This document shows, one piece after another, positions 1 through 7,636 of a DNA stretch of 64,000 nucleotides. Source of the stretch: Alkaliphilus sp. B6464 (GTDB lineage: Bacteria > Bacillota > Clostridia > Peptostreptococcales > Natronincolaceae); NCBI RefSeq assembly GCF_018141165.1, contig NZ_CP058557.1, forward strand, positions 2,542,001 to 2,606,000, given 5' to 3'. Each line of letters begins with the position of its first letter. Position 1 is the stretch's first letter. Below the pieces are notes generated by a model that was not told the origin of the DNA, did no database searches, and worked only from the letters and a program-made list of their open reading frames with translations. The position numbers were made by a program, and so were the translations under genes.

Positions 1-366
1 AAACTAGGATGTTTAGAGGAGATTCAAAAACAATACGAAGAAGTATTGCGTGTTGATGAGAATATTAAAATCCATGATTATATTATTTTATTGTCTCAAA
101 GGGATATGAATCATGAAAGGTTAAAATCAAAAAACATTTTACTAAATAAGCATGAGGAAGAACTACAGAGGGAAAAGAAGACAGAAATTCAATATTTAGA
201 TCAGGTAGATCAGCTAAAGAAAAAAGAAAGTGAGATTCGAAATAGTATATTAACTAACGATACATATCAGTTAATGAATAGTTTACAGCAAACTATCAAA
301 GACCTTGAGCTCATAAAACGAGAGTTATGTAATGAGGAAGACAAGTTTAATAAGGAATGCAGTTAG
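1..366 (+). CDS. C-terminal part of a coiled-coil protein, cut by the window edge
   Basis: The reading frame is open from base 1 to the TAG at 364-366, so the gene begins before the window. A TTG at 46 is only an internal codon. The visible 121 residues are very rich in Lys, Glu, Gln and Leu, with heptad-like spacing around LKKKESEIR and LMNSLQQTIKDLELIK, so they should form a long coiled coil. There is no membrane segment, cysteine or recognisable catalytic motif. I do not recognise the family. The bases after the stop up to 664 hold no credible gene. Confidence 0.5.
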   Translation, partial: KLGCLEEIQKQYEEVLRVDENIKIHDYIILLSQRDMNHERLKSKNILLNKHEEELQREKKTEIQYLDQVDQLKKKESEIRNSILTNDTYQLMNSLQQTIKDLELIKRELCNEEDKFNKECS

Positions 367-664
367 AACTTAACAAAATAAAAAAGCTTTACGATTTAGA
401 TATTGAACTAAAAGGACTGAAAGAATTTGTAGGGCTTAGTAATAGCCTACTGTACCTAATAATTGACTGATTAGCATGGAAGTGCTATATGATATTGATA
501 AATCTTATCGAATAAAATATTAATATGTAAATAATTATTTTATTATATTATGTCGAATTCTACCAAAATCATGGTAAAGCTGATAAAATAGGATTTGAAA
601 AGGTAGATGATAAAGTATAGTGCCTATTACTAATCAATAAAATTTATAAAGGAGCTGACGTAAT

Positions 665-1306
665 ATGAAGAAAATATTTATAGCATTAATAATGATTAGC
701 GTTTTGGTGAGTTTTTCAGCATGTAAAAATGCTAAAACATCTAATGAAATGCAGGGCAACGATACGAATGTAGAGAAAACCAATAAAAATGAGCAAAATA
801 TAGACAAGGATTCATTAAAGGATACCCATAAAGATGATAGTAATGATGTATCTAATCAAGATGATAAAAAAAGCCAGTTGTTAAAATCAGCATATGAGGG
901 GAAAATAGATGGTGTTGAATTTGGTATAGGAGATGTAGGTACTGATATAATAAAGAAATTGGGAGAACCAGATCAAGAAGACTATATTTTAGGAGGATTA
1001 TATTTTCAGTATGGAGAGATTACATTCCTTACTAATGGCTTTGATGAAAGTGGAGAAGTAGTAAGTATATTATTTTCTGATGGAACTACTGAAGTGTTTG
1101 GTATAAATCTAGGTATGACTGTAAAAGAAATTGAGGAAGTCCTAGGCATGCCAGATAGAACTTTATCATTAAAAGATAATGAAGAAAATGAACTTTATGA
1201 AGGTAATTGTGCGACTGTTTATGATTTAGGAAAATATAAGCTAGCATTTATTCATGAAGGTCAAGATATTCCGACCAAGTGGTTTGAATTATCATTAAAG
1301 AAATAG
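665..1306 (+). CDS. Lipoprotein with two related beta-rich modules (DUF4309/YjgB-like)
   Basis: The start is a type II signal peptide (MKKIFIALIMISVLVSFSAC) with a lipobox ending at Cys20, so the mature protein should be anchored to the outer face of the membrane. Residues 24-75 are a low-complexity Asn/Asp/Lys linker. The rest contains two similar segments of the type 'GIGDVGTDIIKKLGEPD' and 'GINLGMTVKEIEEVLGMPD', a pattern that recalls the DUF4309 domain of Bacillus YjgB. The role is unknown. An AAAGGAG-type site lies about 10 bases before the ATG, and a hairpin follows at 1384. The gene stands alone. Confidence 0.7.
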   Translation: MKKIFIALIMISVLVSFSACKNAKTSNEMQGNDTNVEKTNKNEQNIDKDSLKDTHKDDSNDVSNQDDKKSQLLKSAYEGKIDGVEFGIGDVGTDIIKKLGEPDQEDYILGGLYFQYGEITFLTNGFDESGEVVSILFSDGTTEVFGINLGMTVKEIEEVLGMPDRTLSLKDNEENELYEGNCATVYDLGKYKLAFIHEGQDIPTKWFELSLKK

Positions 1307-1383
1307 ACAGTATATATTATAACGTAGAGCACTAAACTTTTTCATAGTTTTAATATTCTTTGAATAAGCTTACATATTGTAAT

Positions 1384-1440
1384 AATAACTAGCTGATGTA
1401 TTAAAGATATATTCTAATGCATTAGCTAGTTATTTTATTT
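1384..1440 (+). terminator. Intrinsic terminator after the lipoprotein gene
   Basis: A 19-bp stem (AATAACTAGCTGATGTATT paired with the copy at 1416-1434, two G-U pairs) is followed by TTATTT. It lies 78 bases after the lipoprotein stop. Confidence 0.65.
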
Positions 1441-1677
1441 AACCCAAACACTCCCTAGATATTAGTAACTCCAAGATTAAGACATTAGACAACTTTGGGG
1501 AACCGAATACATGAGCTATAACATGAGGTTTCAATGTACAAAATGGTTTGAATTAATTTCAAATTATTTAATCAAATATCAATGTTTTGATAGCTATACA
1601 TTACAAGAATAAAGCGAACTTATACAAGCAAAAATCATACATTATTATTAAGAATAGTATGTTGGGGGGGAAGCAAC
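1441..1677. other. AT-rich gap without a recognisable gene
   Basis: No open frame with a ribosome binding site and no clear promoter were found on either strand. It presumably carries the promoter of the small Cys-rich gene at 1678, which is preceded by a run of eight Gs ending 6 bases before its ATG. Confidence 0.4.
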
Positions 1678-1884
1678 ATGACATGTAGAAATTGCGAGAA
1701 TATGATTTGTTCGCATGCACTGCGTGAAGGAAAATGCAAAATATGTGGTAAAACAATTCTAACACCACATTCTCCATGCTGGCAGTATTGTGAAGAGTGC
1801 GCTAATGAAAGACACTTATGCAAACAATGTGGATGTGAAGATCATAGCAATACAAAAAAATCTATAAAGTGTGAATATGTATAA
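1678..1884 (+). CDS. Small Cys-rich zinc-ribbon-like protein
   Basis: The 68-residue protein has ten cysteines, mostly in CxxC pairs (CRNCENMIC, CKIC, CEEC, CKQCGC). This predicts two small zinc-binding knuckles: CKIC with CEEC, and CRNC with CKQC. Similar short proteins occur in Firmicute phages and mobile regions, but I cannot name a function. The ATG is preceded by a G-rich stretch rather than a clean AGGAGG. A second very short frame overlaps its end. The reverse-strand frame over the same bases is a shadow. Confidence 0.5.
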   Translation: MTCRNCENMICSHALREGKCKICGKTILTPHSPCWQYCEECANERHLCKQCGCEDHSNTKKSIKCEYV

Positions 1885-1987
1885 TATAATGCAAGAAAAA
1901 TTAGATGAAATTACTAAGCAGGTTATTTTTATTAATAACCTGCAGAAAATTATAGGACAACCTAAGAAAAATACATGGGTGTTGTAG
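1877..1987 (+). CDS. Possible 36-residue peptide overlapping the Cys-rich gene
   Basis: ATG at 1877 overlaps the last codons of the preceding gene and runs to TAG at 1985-1987 (MYNIMQEKLDEITKQVIFIN...). The amino acid mix is protein-like and the overlap would allow translational coupling. An inverted repeat GCAGGTTAT/ATAACCTGC lies inside it. No function can be given, and it may be chance. Confidence 0.25.
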   Translation: MYNIMQEKLDEITKQVIFINNLQKIIGQPKKNTWVL

Positions 1988-2093
1988 AACGTAGAATGGG
2001 GTAAAATGGGAAGAAAATCAACAAGCCGTATTATAAAAGAAATGACCAGTTGGAATAAAAATTGAAATTAGAGCAAATGAAGAGGCATAGATG

Positions 2094-2126
2094 AAAAAAA
2101 GGAGCTTTATATAACTCCTTTAACTC
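2094..2126 (-). terminator. Terminator of the SASP gene
   Basis: Read on the minus strand, AAAGGAG and CTCCTTT form a stem around TTATATAAAG and are followed by a run of Ts. It begins just after the SASP stop codon. Confidence 0.75.
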
Positions 2127-2128
2127 TA

Positions 2129-2314
2129 TTAATTGTTTTTATTGTTATCTATTAGTTGCTGCTCACCCATTTCAACTAGTTTTCTTACGATATATCCAGT
2201 ATGATTTGAAGCTAGAGATCGGGGATCATCTACACCAAATTCTTGAGCAACTTCAATTTTAAATTGTTCTAAAGCTTGGCGTGCTTCAGGCATAACGAGT
2301 TTATTATTAGCCAA
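2129..2314 (-). CDS. Alpha/beta-type small acid-soluble spore protein
   Basis: The 61-residue protein has the two conserved blocks of the alpha/beta SASP family: EARQALEQFKIEVAQEFGV, which contains the GPR protease cleavage region, and GYIVRKLVEMGEQQL. Such proteins coat DNA in the dormant spore, protect it from UV and heat, and are degraded on germination. It starts with TTG, supported by AAAGGAG nine bases upstream. It is a single-gene unit with its own terminator. The family predicts forespore-specific (sigma-G type) expression, though no promoter was verified. Confidence 0.9.
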   Translation of the reverse strand: MANNKLVMPEARQALEQFKIEVAQEFGVDDPRSLASNHTGYIVRKLVEMGEQQLIDNNKNN

Positions 2315-2772
2315 TGTTCTCCACTCCTTTTAATAATTTAGTACAAGCTCTGTAGTAAATAGGATGTGTAAAAGATAAAATAAATATGCTAAGTATAAAT
2401 TACGGTTAGATACTGTTATTAAGAAATTATAAAGATCGAAATCATATAAAAGAGAAAGAAAATATTTTATAAATAATTCAGTAGTAGGGATAGATAAGAG
2501 AAAAATTACTATGATATTATGATGATGTAAATTATTTAGACTAGAGACAAAAGAAATGCCATATTGGTCGAAAATAAAAAAATATAGAAATAACTTAACA
2601 TGGTATAGATTTATATAAATAACAATTTGGAATGTGCAAGGAGGAGGCAATTGAAAAACTTAGATATGGCAAGTAAGTGAGTACTATTTAAAAAAAGAAG
2701 TGCAGATGGTAAATAAACAATATAAAGATCAGCGATATGTTTCGTCTTCAAGCTGTTAAGTAGGTGGGTCGG
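2315..2772. other. Intergenic region without a recognisable gene
   Basis: Frames on the minus strand here are long only because the DNA is AT-rich: they are Phe/Leu/Tyr-rich, lack ribosome binding sites and overlap each other. The left end must hold the SASP promoter. Nothing else was identified. Confidence 0.5.
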
Positions 2773-2985
2773 ATGCTTAGATGCAGAAAATGCAAAAGAA
2801 AAGTTAAGCATACAACACTGATAGTAATTGGAGATGGAACTTACTGCAGTAGATGCTTATTTAGAATAAAAAGCACTGGTGAAGTAGAAAGATATTACAC
2901 AAGTGTAAGAGGTCGGGTATTTGTAAGTTTCAAATATATTGAAGGACTTGAAGTTAGGAGTATTTACCATATGAAATCATCGTAG
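2773..2985 (+). CDS. Small protein with a CxxC...CxxC zinc ribbon
   Basis: About 70 residues. The N-terminal half has CRKC and CSRC, 22 residues apart, which is a plausible zinc ribbon; the C-terminal half is basic and beta-rich. A GTG at 2764 is possible, but the ATG at 2773 is better placed behind TAGGTGGG. I cannot assign a family beyond 'zinc-ribbon'. It lies directly before a broken AraC-type effector domain and is probably unrelated to it. Confidence 0.45.
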   Translation: MLRCRKCKRKVKHTTLIVIGDGTYCSRCLFRIKSTGEVERYYTSVRGRVFVSFKYIEGLEVRSIYHMKSS

Positions 2986-2991
2986 GAGTGA

Positions 2992-3438
2992 ATTTGCACA
3001 AATGATGCCTTCAATATTGTGCCGCAGATTTGGGATACTGCATGGAAAAATGGCACAATGGATTGTATGACAGAACTTTTTATGAAAGCGGACTATCGCC
3101 CAGCTGGATTTCTTGGAATAAGTGCTGGGGGTAGATGGGGAAATTCGGAGGAAATGGATTATTACCTTGCCGTGACAACATATGTTGATGTTCCTGAATG
3201 TAAAAGAGTTGAACCATTTGATGGTATGGACATGTTTGAGTTTCCACAGGCTACATGGGTAATATTTGAAGCAAATGGAGAATTACCAGATGCTGTTCAG
3301 CAGGTTTATAAAAAGTTTTATGCAGAATGGCTGCCTAATTCTGGTTATGAGCTGGATAATCTGCCTGTTATTGAAAGTTATATGCAAAATAACAGGCAGG
3401 AAGTATGGATTGCCATAGTTAAATCCAGTAACAGTTAA
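2992..3438 (+). pseudogene. Orphan effector-binding (GyrI/AraC_E-like) domain, N-terminus lost
   Basis: The frame is open from 2992, just after a TGA. It matches the C-terminal effector-binding domain of AraC/BltR-type regulators: 'VPQIWDTAW' at the start, then 'MDYYLAVTTY', 'FPQATWVIFEANGELPDAVQ' and 'YAEWLPNSGYEL'. Regulators of this kind carry a DNA-binding HTH of about 100 residues or more before this domain. None is present, and a stop sits just upstream. A GTG at 3019 could make a stand-alone GyrI-like protein of 139 residues, but there is no convincing ribosome binding site. I favour a truncated relic. Confidence 0.65.
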
Positions 3439-3978
3439 AATATAAAAATTATAGGTAAAAGGATTAAGGTATAGTTTTATTACTCAAGCAACAATCTGTG
3501 TTTATGGAATAAAGCATGCTGGGAGGATAATATATTTATCAAAAAATAACAATCAGCTTCCGAAACTATGTATTTTAGCTATGAAGTTTCCATATGAATC
3601 AATATACAGAAAATGAGTGTAATGTATAGTTTTATTTATTACAGATCATAAAGAATATTAGTAGTAAGAATAAGATTTCAAACTATTTATACTCTTCTAC
3701 TATAAACTATAAAATGCGAATATTTTATTCTAATACCGTATTATTCAGAAATGAATTTTACGGTATTTTTGCGTCGCAATACAAAAATTATGTAAAATAA
3801 AAAAGGGGACATAGACGAATATATAAAAAACATGTAATATAAACATTCCCATGCAATATTCGATATGTTGGAAGATGAGGACAAATATTGCAGGGGAATT
3901 GTTTTTGGTATGAAAGAATTGTAATAAGTTGCGCTACAAGGATATTGTCTACTACTGATATGGATGATGATCTTTTAT
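3439..3978. other. AT-rich intergenic region
   Basis: 540 bases with no supported gene on either strand. The only structure is the terminator-like hairpin at 3732-3768. The minus-strand frame at 3788-3985 lacks a ribosome binding site and is not protein-like. Confidence 0.5.
3732..3768 (+). terminator. Terminator-like hairpin without an adjacent gene
   Basis: AATACCGTA pairs with TACGGTATT and is followed by TTTT. The nearest plus-strand coding sequence ends 290 bases upstream, so it may be left over from a lost gene. Confidence 0.4.
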
Positions 3979-4224
3979 TTAGCATAATTGTCTTTTAAGC
4001 TTTTTAAGCTGTTGCTCCATATCTGCTATCTGATTTTTAAGTTCTTCTTTAGATTCTAAACTCGTTTGCTGGGCAGCCTTAGTAAGTAAACTAGCTCCAA
4101 TTTGTGTAAAAACATTTCCTAGTACATTAAGTTCATCAGTGCTCAAATTTTGTGACAATAAAACAGAAAGGAAAGAAACTATAAGTACTAATGTATCTGG
4201 ATTTATATTTGAAAAATCTGACAT
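3979..4224 (-). CDS. Small clostridial protein with hydrophobic N-half and C-terminal coiled coil
   Basis: Starting at the ATG at 4224, because GAGGTGG lies 6 bases before it and the GTG at 4233 falls inside that site, the protein has 81 residues. It begins MSDFSNINPDTLVLIVSFLSV, has a hydrophobic helix, a middle region with 'LGNVFTQIGASLLTKAAQQ', and ends in a charged coiled coil (ELKNQIADMEQQLKKLKRQL). I recall closely similar unnamed small proteins in Clostridia, but their function is unknown. It is a single-gene unit. Confidence 0.65.
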   Translation of the reverse strand: MSDFSNINPDTLVLIVSFLSVLLSQNLSTDELNVLGNVFTQIGASLLTKAAQQTSLESKEELKNQIADMEQQLKKLKRQLC

Positions 4225-4379
4225 GTATACCACCTCATAAGTATTATATGCATTTTAAGAGGAAATGGCACAACGCAATTGTTGGATGTATGCACAATAT
4301 TAGTGTATTTCGACATTGCAATAGACGCGTGCAAAAATTGAGTGGTAATACGTATCACAAGAATATTATAAAGAAGAAA

Positions 4380-4721
4380 TTAATTTCTATCTATAAATAA
4401 AGTACCATCACTTTGAACTTCGGCGTAAAAAACATCTTCTATATTAGCAATATTATTTTGTTTAAGTTTAGTTGTAGGCCATTCTTCATTTAAATTTAAT
4501 TCTTTTAAATTATGTTTTATTATTTTTCCATCAACAATTATCTCAAATGGAATGTAATTTAAAGTGTTAACAGGAATATTCATATCTTCCTAAGTTATTT
4601 GTTGTTGTTGAGGTTTTTTCATTACACTTAACTTACCATCTGGTTCTAATATTGCATATTCAACTTCTGTAATTGAAAATATGCTGTGTTCTCTAAGCAT
4701 CATTGATAAATCATCCACTTC
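4380..4721 (-). pseudogene. C-terminal remnant of a DUF421 (YetF-like) membrane protein, with an in-frame stop
   Basis: Reading minus from 4721, the sequence VDDLSMMLREHSIFSITEVE, then an ILEPDGKLSVMKKPQQQQIT stretch, is followed by an in-frame TAG. The same frame then continues EDMNIPVNTLNYIPFEIIVDG to a normal 'DVFYAEVQSDGTLFID' ending. This is the cytoplasmic C-terminal domain of the DUF421/YetF family. The transmembrane N-terminal part is missing, replaced by IS3 sequence, and the TAG splits the rest. The 67-residue frame starting at 4583 is therefore a fragment, not a gene. Confidence 0.75.
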
Positions 4722-4801
4722 AAAATAAAATCAAGTGAAAGAGAGATGTGGTCTTCTGTCAACAAAACGGACAATAAAAACTTGATATATTCTTGAATCG
4801 G

Positions 4802-5475
4802 CTAACCAATAGATCTATCCTCAAAATCATATGGTGAAGACATTTCACAATGACTGTGAATTCTCTGAGTATTGTAAAATGCTTCGATATATTCAAAAAT
4901 AAGTTCATGAGCATGACTAATATGCCTTATGACGAACCTGTTGAGCCACTCTCTCTTTATTAGAGCATGAAAAGACTCAATGACAGCATTGTCCCAAGGG
5001 GTTCCCTTTTGTGAATAGTTTCTAATAAATTTGCCTGCTGGTGTTGCCTCAATGTACGCTTTTGATACATATTGCACACCTCTGTCGCTGTGAATAATTA
5101 TCGGAGCATCTGTTTTTCTAGATGTTTTTGCCTTGTTGATGGCTCTTAGTACTCCTTCCGCCCCAAGAGTATCTGAAAGTGCCAACCTATGACTTTTCGT
5201 GAGAATAGATCCATTACTGTTGTTAAGTAAACGAATCCGCTTACTGTCCATACATAGGTAATATCTGTTTGAATTCATTGTAAATCTCTACAATTTCTTG
5301 TTTAACTTGTTTTTTTCTAATTTTTTGATTTGAATCTTTTCGTTTCAAATAATCATAGTATCCGGAGGATGAAACGACTAGTAGTTTAAGCACACTGCTA
5401 ACTGAAATTCGGCGCTTCTTAGATGACTTTTCTACTTCTGTGTAGATCGCTTCAGTTAATCTTTGTTCAGTATGC
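4802..5475 (-). pseudogene. IS3 transposase OrfB, broken by a deletion and a frameshift
   Basis: After orfA the frame reads 'KKRRISVSSVLKLLVVSSSGYYDYLKRKD' and reaches 'YNEFKQ'. It then jumps straight to 'DITYVWTVSGFVYLTTVMDL', so the middle of the HTH_21 region is deleted. Near 5195 one base is missing (CACTTTCAGATACT), shifting the frame. The remaining 158 residues contain the second rve Asp ('IIHSDRGVQY') and the catalytic Glu region ('NAVIESFHALIKREWLNR'). This transposase should be inactive. Confidence 0.8.
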
Positions 5476-5748
5476 CTATGGCCTTTTTAATATTTCAAGT
5501 GCATCTTCTTTATCTCTTAGTTCCTTTTTTAGCCTTGCAATTTCTTTTTCTGCATCTGATGAATAATTGCCAGAGCCTCTATGATTTACTACACCATCAT
5601 TTTTCTTGGCATTTTGAATCCAGTTATTAAGACCTGTAGTACTGATTTTCAGATCCTCTGCTGCTTCTTTTATTGATTTACCAGATGAATAATAATAATT
5701 AACTGCATCTTGTTTAAATTCTGCGCTGTATTGTTTTTTTGTTCCCAT
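5476..5748 (-). CDS. IS3 transposase OrfA (HTH protein)
   Basis: The 90-residue protein has the HTH_Tnp_1 pattern: 'KKQYSAEFKQDAVNYYYSSGKSIKEAAEDLKIS', then a C-terminal leucine-rich coil. It ends at a short A-run (TTAAAAAGG) where IS3 elements normally shift -1 into orfB. A GGAGAG site precedes the ATG. OrfA alone binds DNA but cannot catalyse transposition, and its partner here is broken. Confidence 0.8.
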   Translation of the reverse strand: MGTKKQYSAEFKQDAVNYYYSSGKSIKEAAEDLKISTTGLNNWIQNAKKNDGVVNHRGSGNYSSDAEKEIARLKKELRDKEDALEILKRP

Positions 5749-5827
5749 AAATAATCTCTCCTTGTCTGATAAATTTATTATATCAGATTCAAGGACATAC
5801 CACGTTTATGTTCTACGTTTTTTATTC

Positions 5828-5920
5828 TATCACCAATGGTTAAATGAATATAGGGGAAATTATGTTACTTATTCTATATCAAAAGATCTAGGACTAGGGG
5901 AAGGTATGGAGAGGCGATGA
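5828..5920 (+). pseudogene. Possible C-terminal coding remnant flanking the IS element
   Basis: A frame from just beyond the IS end to a TGA reads 'YHQWLNEYRGNYVTYSISKD' and ends 'EGMERR'. The composition is protein-like and there is no start codon, as expected for a gene truncated by the IS. I do not recognise it. The rest of 5749-6082 has no gene. Confidence 0.3.
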
Positions 5921-6082
5921 TAACTAATTATTAGAAATGAATATTGTTACTAATATATTTTGGAGTATTAGCAGTAGAAGAGAAAAAATATAAATATTAT
6001 AATTACGTACTGAATAAGTTCGTTAAGATAAAGTAAACGTATACGTTTAAAAAACGAATTAAATTTAGAATATAATGATATA

Positions 6083-6244
6083 TTAAAGTAAATAATAAAT
6101 CTCAATTAAAGAATCTAGCATAGTACCGATGCTTAAGACTTCAGGACTACTTAAACTAAAATTTGAATGGCTTATTAATTGAAATATACATTTCTTAAAA
6201 ATTTCTATTTGGTTAATTAATAATATTAAAAATTCTTTCTTCAC
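6083..6244 (-). CDS. Spo0E-like aspartyl-phosphate phosphatase
   Basis: A 53-codon frame on the minus strand starts with GTG at 6244, eight bases after AAAAGGAG, and ends at TAA 6083-6085. The second half, 'LSSPEVLSIGTMLDSLIEIY', follows the Spo0E family signature L-(S/T)-(D/S)-PEVL-x-x-S-x-x-LD-x-LI-x-x-Y, with S and D spaced as in the catalytic SQELD motif. Spo0E-type peptides dephosphorylate Spo0A~P and delay sporulation. The Gln-Glu of SQELD is replaced here by IGTM, so activity is uncertain. spo0A itself is at 58160. Confidence 0.7.
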   Translation of the reverse strand: MKKEFLILLINQIEIFKKCIFQLISHSNFSLSSPEVLSIGTMLDSLIEIYYLL

Positions 6245-6421
6245 AAAAACAACTCCTTTTAAATAAAGTCATAGAGAATATTATAGTATACTTGATATAA
6301 AAAATTTGTCGAAATTTGCGTATTTATTGCGGTAATTGAATTATTTTTATCAATCTTATAGAGGATATTAAGATTTCATGAAGAATTAAAAAATATATAA
6401 TTTTATTAGTGGAGGGGTATT

Positions 6422-6799
6422 ATGGGCTTATTAGGTGGAATAATGGGAAATGCATCTGAGGTAAATATTAAAGATGTAAACAAGGAATATGCTAATATTT
6501 TAGCTGAAAATGAGACTATAGAAAAGTCGTATAAGTTAATAAGAGATATGTTTATATTCACTAATAAGAGATTGATATTGGTGGATAAGCAAGGAGTGAC
6601 AGGTAAGAAAATCGAATATCATTCAATTCCATATAAGAGTATAACTCATTTTAGCATTGAAACAGCAGGACATTTTGATTTAGATGCTGAGTTGAAGATA
6701 TGGATTTCTGGAACATCGGCACCAATTGAGAAACAATTTAATAAGAGTCTTAACATATATGAGCTGCAGTCTGTATTAGCTACTTATATATTAAGATAG
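6422..6799 (+). CDS. Bacterial PH-domain protein (YvbH-like)
   Basis: 125 residues, all one domain. 'MFIFTNKRLILVDKQGVTGKKIEYHSIPYKSITHFSIETAG' is the typical beta-strand pattern of the bacterial PH domain (bPH_3 type), and a C-terminal amphipathic helix follows (LNIYELQSVLATYIL). These proteins are cytoplasmic and of unknown role. The ATG follows GGAGGGG at a good distance, and a strong terminator follows the gene, so it is monocistronic. Confidence 0.8.
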   Translation: MGLLGGIMGNASEVNIKDVNKEYANILAENETIEKSYKLIRDMFIFTNKRLILVDKQGVTGKKIEYHSIPYKSITHFSIETAGHFDLDAELKIWISGTSAPIEKQFNKSLNIYELQSVLATYILR

Positions 6800-6812
6800 T
6801 CAAATTAATTAT

Positions 6813-6833
6813 AGAGCCATCGGCTCTTTTTTC
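6813..6833 (+). terminator. Terminator of the PH-domain gene
   Basis: GAGCC-ATC-GGCTC followed by six Ts, 14 bases after the stop codon. Confidence 0.85.
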
Positions 6834-7101
6834 ATTCAATAAAACAAACAAATAGCAACCAAATATATTTTTAGACAACTAAAAAGCCATGGGGTTGGAG
6901 TAAAATATACCCCTGGACATTTTTTATTGTTAAAAAAATATAGTCAATAATGAACACAATGATAGATAAAGAAGTATAGTGACATTATAGGATATTATAA
7001 AGTAAGGTCAATGAATCCTGATAGGCATATTATACTATGTGTGTATGCTTCTACTTTAATTAATAAATTATAAATATTAGATTAGTAAAAGGGGGACTAC
7101 T

Positions 7102-7407
7102 ATGAAAACAACATTTTGTGATAGATGTACAAAGGAATTCATAATAGAGATTCAAGTACAGAAATTAGAGAACAATATCGAGAAATTTTATTTCACTTGT
7201 CCTCACTGTGACACACAATACACAAGCTATTATAGCAGTATACTAATTAAGAGAAAACAAGAGAAAATGAGGATACTACAAGATAAATATAACAATATAA
7301 GAAGCAGGGATATTAAACAAGCGCAGAAACTAATTAAACAGATAGAAAAGCTTAAAAAGGAAATAGATAAAGATATTAAAGCTTTAAAAAGAAAATTTGA
7401 TAATTAG
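7102..7407 (+). CDS. Zinc-ribbon plus coiled-coil protein (phage-type)
   Basis: 101 residues. The N-terminal 45 contain CDRC and CPHC and form a zinc ribbon. Residues 50-100 are a basic coiled coil (QKLIKQIEKLKKEIDKDIKAL). Proteins of this layout are common in Firmicute prophages without a proven role. AAAGGGGGACT precedes the ATG. A weak hairpin (AGCATCT/AGGTGCT) follows the stop. It sits before a small broken frame and an SLH protease gene. Confidence 0.6.
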   Translation: MKTTFCDRCTKEFIIEIQVQKLENNIEKFYFTCPHCDTQYTSYYSSILIKRKQEKMRILQDKYNNIRSRDIKQAQKLIKQIEKLKKEIDKDIKALKRKFDN

Positions 7408-7520
7408 CATCTAAATAGGTGCTTTTATTTCGCCATTTTTAGTATTGTTAGGGAATGAAGAAAGAATTCCTCAGTTGTAGCCGGCCAGCATAAGGGGCAA
7501 GTAAGAAATAAGAAAGGAGA

Positions 7521-7604
7521 ATAAAAAGTGAAAAGCCAGTAGTAGAAGAAAGCTATAGAACAGCAGTAGAGATATATCTAGCAACAGGTGAGATTTCAGT
7601 GTAA
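7521..7604 (+). pseudogene. Short coding-like stretch lacking a start codon
   Basis: Behind AAAGGAG at 7513-7519 a frame reads KSEKPVVEESYRTAVEIYLA, then TGEISV and a stop, which is protein-like. No ATG/GTG/TTG lies in this frame; the well-placed GTG at 7528 is in another frame and stops after four codons. It could be a small phage-type peptide gene with a one-base lesion. Confidence 0.25.
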
Positions 7605-7636
7605 AGTAATAATATACGAAAGGTGGGATTTTATAA

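Larger units (their letters stand above)
4740..5800 (-). mobile_element. Degraded IS3-family (IS150-like) insertion sequence
   Basis: The element carries an intact orfA and a broken orfB on the minus strand. The ends are not certain: I could not find convincing TG...CA inverted repeats or a target duplication, so the limits given are approximate. It separates the DUF421 remnant on its left from an unrelated plus-strand coding remnant on its right. A rearrangement or deletion has therefore happened as well as simple insertion. Confidence 0.75.

Noticed and set aside
2330-2811. Two minus-strand genes of 106 and 66 codons
   Set aside because: Phe/Leu/Tyr-rich frames without ribosome binding sites in AT-rich DNA, overlapping each other.
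4740-5800. Active IS3 element
   Set aside because: orfB has an internal deletion and a frameshift, and no terminal inverted repeats could be confirmed.
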